From Allobosea sp. OK403 (GTDB lineage: Bacteria > Pseudomonadota > Alphaproteobacteria > Rhizobiales > Beijerinckiaceae): DNA of 64,000 nt. The stretch covers positions 434,001-498,000 of the forward strand of contig NZ_FOQV01000002.1 in NCBI RefSeq assembly GCF_900113835.1, written 5' to 3'. Shown here piece by piece: positions 18,183 through 26,098 of the stretch. The notes under the pieces are model-generated. The model did not search any database, was not told where the DNA came from, and worked only from the letters and a program-made list of their open reading frames with translations. Numbering within the stretch: position 1 is the stretch's first letter; the number at the start of each line of letters is the position of its first letter. A program made the position numbers and the translations under genes.

Positions 18183-19024
18183 TGGGTGGTTTCTCCCCCG
18201 AATGGCTGGCGCTGCGCGAGCCGGCCGACCATGCGGCGCGCAATCCTGAATTGCTCGCAGCCGTCGGCGCGCATTTTTCGCCCAAGACCTCGATTTCGAT
18301 CGTCGATCTCGGCTGCGGCGCCGGCTCCAATCTGCGCGGCGCCTTCTCCGCCTTGCCCGCGCGCCAGCACTGGACGCTGGTGGATTTCGACCAGCGCCTG
18401 CTCGACGCCGCGCGTGAAACGCTCGGGCTCTGGGCCGACGAGGCGCGCGAACAAGGCGAGGAACTCGTCCTCGCCAAGGGCGGCAAGTCGATCACGGTCG
18501 ATTTCCGCCAGGCCGACCTGATGAAGGACCTGGAATGGGTTCTCGGCTGGCAGCCCGATCTCGTCACCGCCGCCGCCCTGTTCGACCTGACCTCGAAACG
18601 CTGGATCGAGCGCTTCGTCGCGGCGCTCGCGAGCCAGCGCCTGCCGCTCTACACCGTGCTGACCTATGATGGGCGCGAGAAATGGCAGCCACCCCATGAG
18701 GCCGACGCCAGGATGCTCGCCGCCTTCGCGCATCACCAGCGCACCGACAAGGGCTTCGGCCCGGCGGTCGGCCCCGACGCCACGGAGATCATGGCGGAAG
18801 CCTTCCGCAAATCCGGCTTCGCGGTCTCGACCGGCGATAGCGCCTGGACCATCGATGCGGGGCAGCGCGACCTAGCCAAGGCCCTGACACAAGGCATCGC
18901 CGCTGCCGTTCTGGAGACTGGCCATGTCGAGGCCGGCATCGTCGCGGACTGGCTCGGCGCCCGCACGACAGAGGCGGCCTCCGGCCAGATCGGGCACAAT
19001 GATCTCTGGGCGCGCCCGGTCTGA
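18179..19024 (+). CDS. Class I SAM-dependent methyltransferase
   Basis: 281 residues. SAM motif I is VDLGCGAGSN (42-51), followed by an acidic strand 2 end (WTLVDFDQ). A motif IV-like PDLVTAAALFDL and YTVLTYDGREKW lie further on. The family is small and usually found with the preceding glycosyltransferase and PTPS-like gene in Alphaproteobacteria, from my general recollection of such clusters. Its ATG overlaps the glycosyltransferase stop (ATGTGATG). It is followed at once by a perfect 52-bp hairpin, marking the end of the transcript. Confidence 0.85.
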   Translation: MMGGFSPEWLALREPADHAARNPELLAAVGAHFSPKTSISIVDLGCGAGSNLRGAFSALPARQHWTLVDFDQRLLDAARETLGLWADEAREQGEELVLAKGGKSITVDFRQADLMKDLEWVLGWQPDLVTAAALFDLTSKRWIERFVAALASQRLPLYTVLTYDGREKWQPPHEADARMLAAFAHHQRTDKGFGPAVGPDATEIMAEAFRKSGFAVSTGDSAWTIDAGQRDLAKALTQGIAAAVLETGHVEAGIVADWLGARTTEAASGQIGHNDLWARPV

Positions 19025-19032
19025 AGCCCCTA

Positions 19033-19084
19033 GATCACGTTTTTTGCATTCGGACGGCATCGTCCGAATGCAAAAAACGTGATC
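19033..19084. terminator. Perfect 24-bp-arm palindrome after the methyltransferase gene
   Basis: Arms GATCACGTTTTTTGCATTCG-GACG and their exact complement are separated by only GCAT. The T6 and A6 tracts lie inside the arms rather than after them. Its position 9 bases after the stop and before a convergent gene suggests a bidirectional transcript end. It could equally be a mobile palindromic unit. Confidence 0.55.
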
Positions 19085-19099
19085 GATTCCTGGAGTTTA

Positions 19100-19148
19100 G
19101 AGCATTGCTCCCGCGAAAACCGGTACCCACTTTTTCGCGCAATGCTCT
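19100..19148. repeat. Family-A palindrome variant
   Basis: GAGCATTGCTCCCGCGAAAA then CCGGTACCCAC and TTTTTCGCGCAATGCTCT. Arms of about 18 bases pair with small bulges around the ACCGGT core. It is placed over the 3' end of the cytochrome b561 gene on the other strand. Confidence 0.7.
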
Positions 19149-19731
19149 ACCGCAGCCCAGGCAGCATCCGGCGCAGGACCCCGTCCTTGCGGATCAGATG
19201 GTGGTAAAGCGCGGCCGCGATATGCGCGCCGACGAGCAACGCCGTCAGGATGGCGAGCTTGCTATGGACGCGCAGCACATTCTCCGCCAGCGGCTGGTCG
19301 GGCGCCGCCAGTCGCGGCAGGTCGAACAGGCCGAAGAGCGTCAGCGACGGATAGAGCGAGACACCGATCCAGCCGAGCAGCGGTACGATCAACAGCAGCC
19401 CGTAGAGCAGCCAGTGCACCAGATGCGAAGCCGCCTTCTGCCACCAGAGCAGGCTGGGCTCGTCAGGCGGAGCGCCACGCAGCAGCCGGTAGGCCAGCCG
19501 CCCGGCAACGAGCCAGATCAGCAGGAAGCCGATCAGCTTATGCGCGCTGAACAGGGCATCGGTCAGCCCGTCCCAGATATCCAGCGTATTGCCGCGATAG
19601 CTCATCGCGAAACCGAGCGGCAGCATGACGAGCACGGCCGCAGCCGTAGCCCAATGGAAATGGCGCGCGGCTGCACTATATGTGGGCGGTGGCGCAGCCA
19701 TGGTCGCGAACAGGTCGTGATCTTGCGTCAT
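19147..19731 (-). CDS. Cytochrome b561 family protein
   Basis: 194 residues from the MTQDHDLF start, which has GGAGAG upstream. Four membrane helices carry the His ligands for two b-type hemes: RHFHW near the N-terminus, AHKLIGFLL, SHLVHWLLY and VHSKLAI...GAHIAAALYHH. This family (YodB/CybB) passes electrons from the quinone pool to periplasmic or membrane acceptors, including superoxide. It faces the opposite way to the flanking pathway genes and interrupts them. Confidence 0.9.
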   Translation of the reverse strand: MTQDHDLFATMAAPPPTYSAAARHFHWATAAAVLVMLPLGFAMSYRGNTLDIWDGLTDALFSAHKLIGFLLIWLVAGRLAYRLLRGAPPDEPSLLWWQKAASHLVHWLLYGLLLIVPLLGWIGVSLYPSLTLFGLFDLPRLAAPDQPLAENVLRVHSKLAILTALLVGAHIAAALYHHLIRKDGVLRRMLPGLR

Positions 19732-19778
19732 GCAACTCTCCGGGCCGGGTCGATGCCTTCGCATTCATCTCATGTTCA

Positions 19779-19829
19779 ACGTCGCAACCCTATACGCAAC
19801 GTCATTGGTGACGTCATGGGCAACGTCAT
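19779..19829. promoter_or_regulatory. Regularly spaced ACGTCAT repeats upstream of cytochrome b561
   Basis: ACGTCAT starts at 19799, 19811 and 19823, exactly 12 bases apart, with a related ACGTCGC at 19779. The middle copy forms the palindrome TGACGTCA. They lie 50-100 bases before the b561 start on the minus strand and 170-200 bases before the ribA-like start on the plus strand. An operator array for a regulator of either gene is inferred. Confidence 0.35.
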
Positions 19830-20001
19830 GAGATTGAATGGCTGCGGGGTCGGGCGAAGAGATAATGCCGGCGGCGGGAACCCCCATCGCAGTCGGCGGG
19901 TTTGGTGAGACGGCCATGCGGTCGCATCCATATCGACCTTTCGCCCGTAGAAGCTACACTTCACTGCCGATCACCGGCGCAATCTGACGGATACAATCCC
20001 G

Positions 20002-21129
20002 ATGCCCAAGTCGCGTACGCTCTTCGGACGCCCGCATGAGACGAGCCTGGTGGCCGTCGATCGCGCGATCTCGGAATTCCGCGCCGGCCGCCCCGTGCTG
20101 CTGCGCGCCGGCGAGCGTCTGGCCTTGGCCCTCTCCGCCGAACTTGCCGACGCCGTGCTGGTCCAGCGCCTCGACGAGCTCGCGAAAGGCCATGCCCATC
20201 TCGTCCTGAGCGCCGCCCGGCTACGCCGCCTGGGCGCGAAGGGCCGCAGTGAAACCGGCGTGCTCGCAATGCCCCGGATCGATCTGGACCGCATCGAGAC
20301 GCTCGCCCTCAAGACCGACGGCAAGGTCGATGCGCCCGTCGCTCCCGCCTCCGAGGTCGACAATGTCGCGCTCGAGCTCGCCCGCCTGGCGCTTGTGCTG
20401 CCGGCTGTCATCCTCGTGCCGGTCAGCACCGAGGCCGTTTCCGGCGAGCCGTTGATCGAGGTTTCGGTCGAGGCCGTGAACGCCTATCGCGCCGCGCAGG
20501 CCGCCTCGCTCACCATCGTCGGCCGCGCGCCCGTTCCACTGGAGGGCGCTCCCGAAACCGAATTCGTCGTGTTCCGCGGGGGCGAAGGCCTGCGCGATCA
20601 GGTCGCAATCATCGTCGGCGAGCCCGACCTCGCCGAGGCGGTCCCTGTGCGGCTGCATTCGGCCTGCCTGACCGGCGACTTGTTCGGCTCGCTGAAATGC
20701 GATTGCGGCGACCAACTCCGCGAAACCGTCCAGTGGATGGCGCAGAACGATGGCGGCATCCTGCTCTATCTCGACCAGGAGGGCCGCGGGAACGGCATCT
20801 CCAACAAGATGCGCGCCTACAAGCTGCAGAGCCAGGGCTGGGACACCTATGACGCCGATGAGGTCCTCGGCTTCGACCTCGACCAGCGCCATTACGATTT
20901 CGCGGCGACGATGCTGAAGCAGCTCGGCGTGACCCGGGTCACCGCCCTGACCAACAACCCGCTCAAGGTCGGCGCCATCAAGGCGGCGGGGCTCGAGGTC
21001 GCAGCGACCCAGCGCGTGCTCGGCCGCCCCAATATCCACAATGTCCGCTATCTCGCCTCGAAGCGCGATCGTGCCGGCCACATCATCGACATGGACGCGC
21101 TGATGGCGCGGGCCGCGCCGAAGGATTGA
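20002..21129 (+). CDS. ribA: GTP cyclohydrolase II (RibA-type) with N-terminal extension
   Basis: 375 residues. The C-terminal half (about 185-370) is a full GTP cyclohydrolase II: zinc ligands C222, C233 and C235 (RLHSACLTGD, LKCDCGDQ), then LDQEGRGNGISNK, GFDLDQRHY and TNNPLKVGAI. It opens GTP to the diaminopyrimidine that starts riboflavin and deazapterin pathways. The first 170 residues look like a decayed RibB-type domain (FRAGRPVLLR, ERLALALSAEL) without recognisable RibB catalytic acids. No other rib genes are near. Instead it follows the PTPS-like, glycosyltransferase and methyltransferase genes on the same strand. Confidence 0.87.
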   Translation: MPKSRTLFGRPHETSLVAVDRAISEFRAGRPVLLRAGERLALALSAELADAVLVQRLDELAKGHAHLVLSAARLRRLGAKGRSETGVLAMPRIDLDRIETLALKTDGKVDAPVAPASEVDNVALELARLALVLPAVILVPVSTEAVSGEPLIEVSVEAVNAYRAAQAASLTIVGRAPVPLEGAPETEFVVFRGGEGLRDQVAIIVGEPDLAEAVPVRLHSACLTGDLFGSLKCDCGDQLRETVQWMAQNDGGILLYLDQEGRGNGISNKMRAYKLQSQGWDTYDADEVLGFDLDQRHYDFAATMLKQLGVTRVTALTNNPLKVGAIKAAGLEVAATQRVLGRPNIHNVRYLASKRDRAGHIIDMDALMARAAPKD

Positions 21130-21160
21130 TCGCGGCCGTAACTCCGGGCAGAGTCGACCG

Positions 21161-23530
21161 ATGTCCGAGCCCGCGCTCGACCATACCTCGCTTCCCCGCG
21201 CACGCTGGCCGCTCGCCAGCGTGTTTTGCATCGTGGCGCTGGCCTGGTTTGCCTTGTCCTGGCCATGGCTCTCGGGCGCAGTCACGATCCCCTGGGACGC
21301 CAAGGCGCATTTTCACCCGCAGCTCCAGTTCCTGGCGAGCGCCTGGCACAAGGGGCTCTCGCCGTTCTGGACGCCTTATGTCTTTTCCGGTTCGCCGCAG
21401 GTCGCCGACCCGCAATCGCTGATCTTCTCGCCCTCCTTCGCCCTGATCGCGGCGCTGAACCCGACGCCCGATTTCCGCTGGAGCGACGGCGCCGTGCTCG
21501 GCACGCTGCTAGCCGGCGCATTCGCCATCGTCCTGCTCTTCCGGGACCGCGACTGGCACCCGGCAGGCGCGGTCGTCGCCGCACTCGCCTTCGCCTTCGG
21601 CGCCTCGGCAGCCTGGCGCATCCAGCATGTCGGGCAGGTGCTGAGCCTCGGCTATTTCGCGATCACGCTGCTGCTGGTCGCGCGTGCGCTGGAACGCGGT
21701 TCGGCGCTTTACGGTTTCGCGGCGGGCGTCATGGCCGGCTTCATGGTGCTGGGGCGCGACCAGGTCGCGCTGATCGGCGTCTATGTGCTGGTCGGACTCG
21801 TCGTCGCAGCGATCGCCATGGCGCGCCATCCCGGGCGGGCGCTGCGCGCGAGCCTGTGGCCACTCATGGCCGGCGTCCTCGGCGCCACCCTGGTCGCGAC
21901 CGTGCCGATCCTGCTCACCGCCTTCTTCGCCCAGGAATCCAACCGGCCTGAGATCGATCTGATCGGGGCGGGCAAGGGCTCGCTGCATCCAGCCGCGCTG
22001 CTCACAGCCCTTTTCGCCAATCTCTACGGCGCAGCCGGCCCGCTGGAGAATTTCTGGGGCGCGCCGAGCCCGGCCTTCGAGGCGCGCTTCGGCCCGCTCG
22101 ATCTCTATCTCGCGCGCAATATGAGCCAGCTCTATCTCGGCCTCCTGCCGATGCTGCTGATCCTCACCGTGGGAATCGTGCGCGGGGCGCTGCTGCGGCG
22201 CGAAATCATCGCGCTGAGCGCAGCCGCCGCGATCGTGCTGATCTATGCACTCGGCCGCTACACGCCGGGCTTCCGCCTGCTGTTCGAACTGCCCGGCGTC
22301 GATTTCTACCGGCGGCCGGCCGATGCGCTTTTCATTCTCGGCGCGCTTCTCGCGCTGCTCGGCGGCTACCTCACCCATCTCGTCATGACCGACACTGCGC
22401 CGCGCCCCCGGCCCTGGCACTATGCCATCGAGGCCGCGATTGTCCTTGGGGCACTTGGCCTGGCACTCTGGCTTGCCTGGACGGTCGGCCGGCTGCCCGT
22501 CGCGGCGGTGCCACTGCTCACCGCGCTGCTCTGCGCCGTGCTCAGCCTGGGCGCGCTGGTTGCGGCGCGCGGATTGAGCCTGCGCGGCTCGGGGCTGGCG
22601 GCGGCGATCGTGCTGGCCGCGACGCTGACCGTCGATCTCTCCGTCAATAACGGCCCCAGCGAATCGACCGCCCTGCCCTCGCAGAGCTATGAGGTGCTGC
22701 GCGCCGACAGCAAGAACGAGACGATCGCCCTGCTCAAGCGCGAGACCGCCCGCACCGCCGCACCCGACCGACGCGACCGCATCGAGCTCGCCGGCATCGG
22801 CTTTCACTGGCCCAATGCCAGCCTCGTGCACGAGCTCGACAACACGCTGGGCTACAACCCGCTCAGGCTTGGCCTCTACAGCAAGGCGACCGGGGCCGAG
22901 GATCATGTCGCCCTGCCCGAGCAGCGCCAATTTTCCCCGCTGATGCCGGGCTATCGCTCGCTGCTCGCCGACATGCTGGGCCTGCGCTTCATCGCGACCG
23001 GCGTTCCCGTCGAGCAGATCGACAAGCGCCTGAAGCCCGGCGACCTCACCCAGATCGCCCGGACCAAGGACGCTTATGTCTATGAGAACCCGCGCGCGCT
23101 ACCGCGCGTGCTGCTCGTCACCCAGGCGCAGAAGGCCGATTTCGACGTGATCCTGACGAGCGGGCAATGGCCGCAGGGCTTCGATCCGAAGACGAGCGTG
23201 CTGCTCGACCGCGCCCCGCCGCCCGTCCCGACCGGCCCGGCCCAGCCCGGCTCGGTCATCATCACCGATTACGGCACCACCGAGGTGTCGCTGAGGGTCG
23301 ATGCGCCGCGCGGCGGCTTCGTCGTGCTCAACGATGTCTGGCATCATTGGTGGCAGGTCGAGATCGACGGCAAGCCGGCCGAATTGCTGCGCGCCAATGT
23401 CCTGTTCCGCGCCGTCGCGGTGCCGCCCGGCCGCTCGACGGTGCGCTTCGTATTCAGGCCGTTCGAAGGGCTGTTCGAGGATATCGGCAAGCGGCTGAAG
23501 GCAGCGCGGAGCGCAGAGCGGCTGGGATAG
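21161..23530 (+). CDS. YfhO-like polytopic membrane protein
   Basis: 789 residues. About a dozen membrane helices occupy residues 20-470, followed by a soluble C-terminal domain of about 290 residues. The opening IPWDAKAHFHPQLQFLASAW and the ending VLNDVWHHWWQVEIDGKPAELLRA...LFRAVAVPPG are typical of YfhO-type (GT-C superfamily) proteins implicated in lipid-linked sugar transfer in other bacteria. It begins 31 bases after ribA and is probably co-transcribed. Its last 64 bases are duplicated 800 bases downstream. Confidence 0.82.
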   Translation: MSEPALDHTSLPRARWPLASVFCIVALAWFALSWPWLSGAVTIPWDAKAHFHPQLQFLASAWHKGLSPFWTPYVFSGSPQVADPQSLIFSPSFALIAALNPTPDFRWSDGAVLGTLLAGAFAIVLLFRDRDWHPAGAVVAALAFAFGASAAWRIQHVGQVLSLGYFAITLLLVARALERGSALYGFAAGVMAGFMVLGRDQVALIGVYVLVGLVVAAIAMARHPGRALRASLWPLMAGVLGATLVATVPILLTAFFAQESNRPEIDLIGAGKGSLHPAALLTALFANLYGAAGPLENFWGAPSPAFEARFGPLDLYLARNMSQLYLGLLPMLLILTVGIVRGALLRREIIALSAAAAIVLIYALGRYTPGFRLLFELPGVDFYRRPADALFILGALLALLGGYLTHLVMTDTAPRPRPWHYAIEAAIVLGALGLALWLAWTVGRLPVAAVPLLTALLCAVLSLGALVAARGLSLRGSGLAAAIVLAATLTVDLSVNNGPSESTALPSQSYEVLRADSKNETIALLKRETARTAAPDRRDRIELAGIGFHWPNASLVHELDNTLGYNPLRLGLYSKATGAEDHVALPEQRQFSPLMPGYRSLLADMLGLRFIATGVPVEQIDKRLKPGDLTQIARTKDAYVYENPRALPRVLLVTQAQKADFDVILTSGQWPQGFDPKTSVLLDRAPPPVPTGPAQPGSVIITDYGTTEVSLRVDAPRGGFVVLNDVWHHWWQVEIDGKPAELLRANVLFRAVAVPPGRSTVRFVFRPFEGLFEDIGKRLKAARSAERLG

Positions 23531-23606
23531 GCTCCTGCACCACCGTGCGCCCTATTGGCAAGCGCTATGCTCAATGTACATTTGAGACCCGCAGTCGAGA
23601 ATACAA

Positions 23607-24056
23607 ATGCCAACGAGAGCCGAGCTTATTGAACGAGCTTCAAAGCTACCGCTGCTCGACGCAGCCTTCTTGCTCTGGATATACAAATTCGAAATTGATC
23701 AAGAAGAAAATTCTGACCTCCCGCGCGCAAAGCAAGTCGTCAACAACGAACGCGACTTTATTCGCGTTGCGTCAAAAATCGCTGCACAAATATTTTTTGA
23801 ACGCCGGAACGCTCATTTCGGGCTAACATTTGATAGAACTAAGACATCCCATCCGGAAGAGAGCGCAGAAAATATACGATATGCGATACAGAGGGCGGTT
23901 AAATTTGATTCGGAATGCGTCGGATTCTTCGAATATTCCGACAATCTTTCGAACGACGTAGATCGAGCAATTAAATTAGCATCTCAGAATAATCCTGGTT
24001 TTTTAGAAGCCACACATTCACTGGCACATGGAAAATTGATACAAAACATGCGCTAA
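23607..24056 (+). CDS. AT-rich hypothetical protein, probably acquired
   Basis: 149 residues with no recognised family. The sequence is Lys/Asn/Ile-rich with aromatic helices (LLWIYKFEIDQEEN) and repeated acidic/basic patterns, predicted cytosolic and helical. GC is about 45% by direct count of one line (27 of 60 bases), against 65-70% around it, and codon use is correspondingly different, so it was probably transferred in. It has no good ribosome site. It lies exactly between the intact YfhO-like gene and the duplicated fragment of that gene's end. Confidence 0.55.
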   Translation: MPTRAELIERASKLPLLDAAFLLWIYKFEIDQEENSDLPRAKQVVNNERDFIRVASKIAAQIFFERRNAHFGLTFDRTKTSHPEESAENIRYAIQRAVKFDSECVGFFEYSDNLSNDVDRAIKLASQNNPGFLEATHSLAHGKLIQNMR

Positions 24057-24123
24057 GAGCGGCTAGAGCGACGGCAAAGCTGGTCAATTGATTTAATTTC
24101 CTATTGTATCTAATTATCCTTCT

Positions 24124-24231
24124 TACCGTCGCGACCGGCAGTGTCGGCAACCCCGCAAGCACAGCATCCGGCCCGGCGGGATCAACCTCTGCACTCCGCA
24201 CCTTCTCGTCGCGATGGATGCCTCCGGTTGC
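24124..24231 (-). pseudogene. Remnant of HAD phosphatase 3' end
   Basis: Minus-strand translation gives ATGGIHRDE..., then EVDPAGPDAVLAGLP. This aligns with the C-terminus of the intact HAD gene ending at 26099 (AGGIHRDEAMRGGEVDPAG, LAKVLAGLP). DNA is identical over CTCGTCGCGATGGATGCCTC and diverges elsewhere. There is no start or catalytic domain. It abuts the plus-strand YfhO remnant with no gap. Confidence 0.75.
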
Positions 24232-24294
24232 TCGACGGTGCGCTTCGTATTCAGGCCGTTCGAAGGTCTGTTCGAAGATATCGGCAAGCGGCTG
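24231..24294 (+). pseudogene. Duplicated 3' fragment of the YfhO-like gene
   Basis: This 64-base segment matches 23434-23497 at 62 positions. It joins the HAD remnant at a shared CCGG and decays after AAGCGGCTG. A weaker third echo may lie at 24418-24452 (GCGCTTCGCGTTCAGGCC). The rest of the gap to 24553 shows no convincing gene. A 25-codon frame at 24336-24413 is too short to trust. Confidence 0.8.
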
Positions 24295-24553
24295 CGCGCG
24301 GAGCGGACAAAGCTACAGGGGTGAAGCGAGGCTCCATGCCCCTCCCCGAAGCGCCCTCCTTCCTGGAACTGCTGCAGCGGGCCTATCAGGCCGAACCGCT
24401 CGCCTCACCATAACGATTGCGCTTCGCGTTCAGGCCTGCTCGAAGGCGGGCTGGCAGTCTCGTCGCGGGGACGAGCCGATACACCGTCTCCTGCCAGCTT
24501 CGGCCGCACGCTCGTGGCAGAAGGCCCGCCCCGGAAAGAACGACTGCGAGAGC

Positions 24554-26086
24554 ATGATGACTTCGGCACCCTCGCCGCAGGGCGGCAGAAAGGCGACGCG
24601 CCGCGAATGGCTTGGCCTGATCGCGATCGCCCTGCCCTGCATGATCTACTCGATGGATCTGACGGTGCTGAACCTTGCAGTGCCGACGCTGACACGCGAG
24701 CTGAAGCCCAGCGCGAGCCAGCTCCTCTGGATCATCGACATTTACGGCTTCATGGTCGCGGGCTTCCTGATGACCATGGGTACGCTCGGCGACCGCATCG
24801 GCCGCCGCCGTTTGCTGATGCTCGGCGCGGCGTTCTTCGGCCTGGCCTCAACCATCGCCGCCTTCTCGAACAGTGTCGAGATGCTGATCACGATGCGCGC
24901 CGTGCTCGGCATCGCCGGCGCAACGCTGGCCCCCTCCACCCTCTCGCTCATCGCCGTGATGTTCACCGACGAGAAGGAACGGACCTTCGCGATATCGATG
25001 TGGATCGCGAGTTTCTCCGCCGGGGCCATCATCGGCCCAGTCGTCGGCGGTTTGCTGATCGAGTATTTCTGGTGGGGCTCGGTGTTCCTCATCGCCGTGC
25101 CACCGATGCTCCTGCTGCTGGTCATCGGCCCCGTTCTGCTGCCGGAATACCGGGCGCCGAATGCCGGACGCATCGATATCCTCAGCGCGCTGCTCTCGCT
25201 GGCAGCGGTGCTCGGGCTGATCTACGGCATCAAGCACTGGGCCGAGTTCGGCTTCGGGCCGCTGGCCGCGGTGGCGATCCTGGCGGGGCTTAGCCTCGCC
25301 TGGGTCTTCCTGCGGCGACAGGCTGGGCTGGCCGACCCGATGATCGAGCTCGCCATGTTCCGCATCCCCGCCTTCAGCGCTGCGCTGGCGATCAACCTCG
25401 CCAGCATCCTGTTCATGTTCGGCAGCTTCATCTTCCTGGCGCAGTATTTCCAGCTCGTCGCCGGCCTGACGCCGCTGCAGGCCGGCCTCTGGTCCTTGCC
25501 CTCGGCGATAGCCTTCACGCTCGCCTCCTTCGTGACGCCCGCGCTCGCCGCCCGCTGCAAACCCGCGACGCTGATGGCAAGCGGCCTGGCAGTCTCCGCG
25601 CTTGGCTTCATCTGGCTCGTCTTCGCGCCCGATCTCGTCCAGATCGTCGCGGCATCGGTGGTCTTCTCGGTCGGCTTCACGCCTGTGATCACCCTGACAA
25701 CCGGAATCGTCGTCGGATCCGCGCCCCCGGAACGGACGGGCGCGGCCTCCGCCATGTCGGAGACCAGCGCGGAGCTCGGCGGCGCGCTCGGTATCGCCGT
25801 GCTCGGCAGCCTTGGCGCCGCGCTCTATCGCAGCCGCATGACGGATATAGCGGTGACCGGCGTCAGTGCAGACGCACTCGCCCCGGCGCGGGCGACGCTG
25901 GGCGGGGCGCTCGCCCTCGCGGCCAAACTCACCCCCGATCAAGCGGGACCGATTCTGGCGCAGGCGAGCGCGGCCTTCATGGCCGGCTTCCACGCATCGG
26001 CCATCCTGTCGGTCGCTGGCATGCTGTTCTGCATCGCCGTCACGCTGACGGTGCTGCGCGACGCCCATCCGGGAGAGCCGCACTAA
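24554..26086 (+). CDS. MFS drug efflux transporter, DHA2 (14-helix) type
   Basis: 510 residues from the first ATG of an ATGATG pair. It has fourteen predicted membrane helices. The family motifs are visible: MDLTVLNLAVPTL in helix 1 (the MD-x-T/I-V-xNxAxP signature of DHA2 pumps), GTLGDRIGRRRLL (motif A) and an SAGAIIGPVVGG helix 5 antiporter motif. It resembles SmvA/QacA-type proton-driven exporters of cationic compounds. An upstream in-frame extension covers the duplication scar and is not real. It converges with the HAD gene. Confidence 0.88.
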   Translation: MMTSAPSPQGGRKATRREWLGLIAIALPCMIYSMDLTVLNLAVPTLTRELKPSASQLLWIIDIYGFMVAGFLMTMGTLGDRIGRRRLLMLGAAFFGLASTIAAFSNSVEMLITMRAVLGIAGATLAPSTLSLIAVMFTDEKERTFAISMWIASFSAGAIIGPVVGGLLIEYFWWGSVFLIAVPPMLLLLVIGPVLLPEYRAPNAGRIDILSALLSLAAVLGLIYGIKHWAEFGFGPLAAVAILAGLSLAWVFLRRQAGLADPMIELAMFRIPAFSAALAINLASILFMFGSFIFLAQYFQLVAGLTPLQAGLWSLPSAIAFTLASFVTPALAARCKPATLMASGLAVSALGFIWLVFAPDLVQIVAASVVFSVGFTPVITLTTGIVVGSAPPERTGAASAMSETSAELGGALGIAVLGSLGAALYRSRMTDIAVTGVSADALAPARATLGGALALAAKLTPDQAGPILAQASAAFMAGFHASAILSVAGMLFCIAVTLTVLRDAHPGEPH

Positions 26087-26098
26087 AACGCACCAGGC

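Noticed and set aside
20221..21303. 360-codon minus-strand open frame
   Set aside because: Antisense to the ribA-type gene, no start context or family.
24336..24413. 25-codon frame in the scar region
   Set aside because: Too short, no ribosome site worth noting, sits in decayed DNA.
24104..24553. In-frame 150-codon extension upstream of the DHA2 transporter
   Set aside because: Covers the duplication scar in the wrong frame for both remnants; the transporter's conserved N-terminus starts after 24554.
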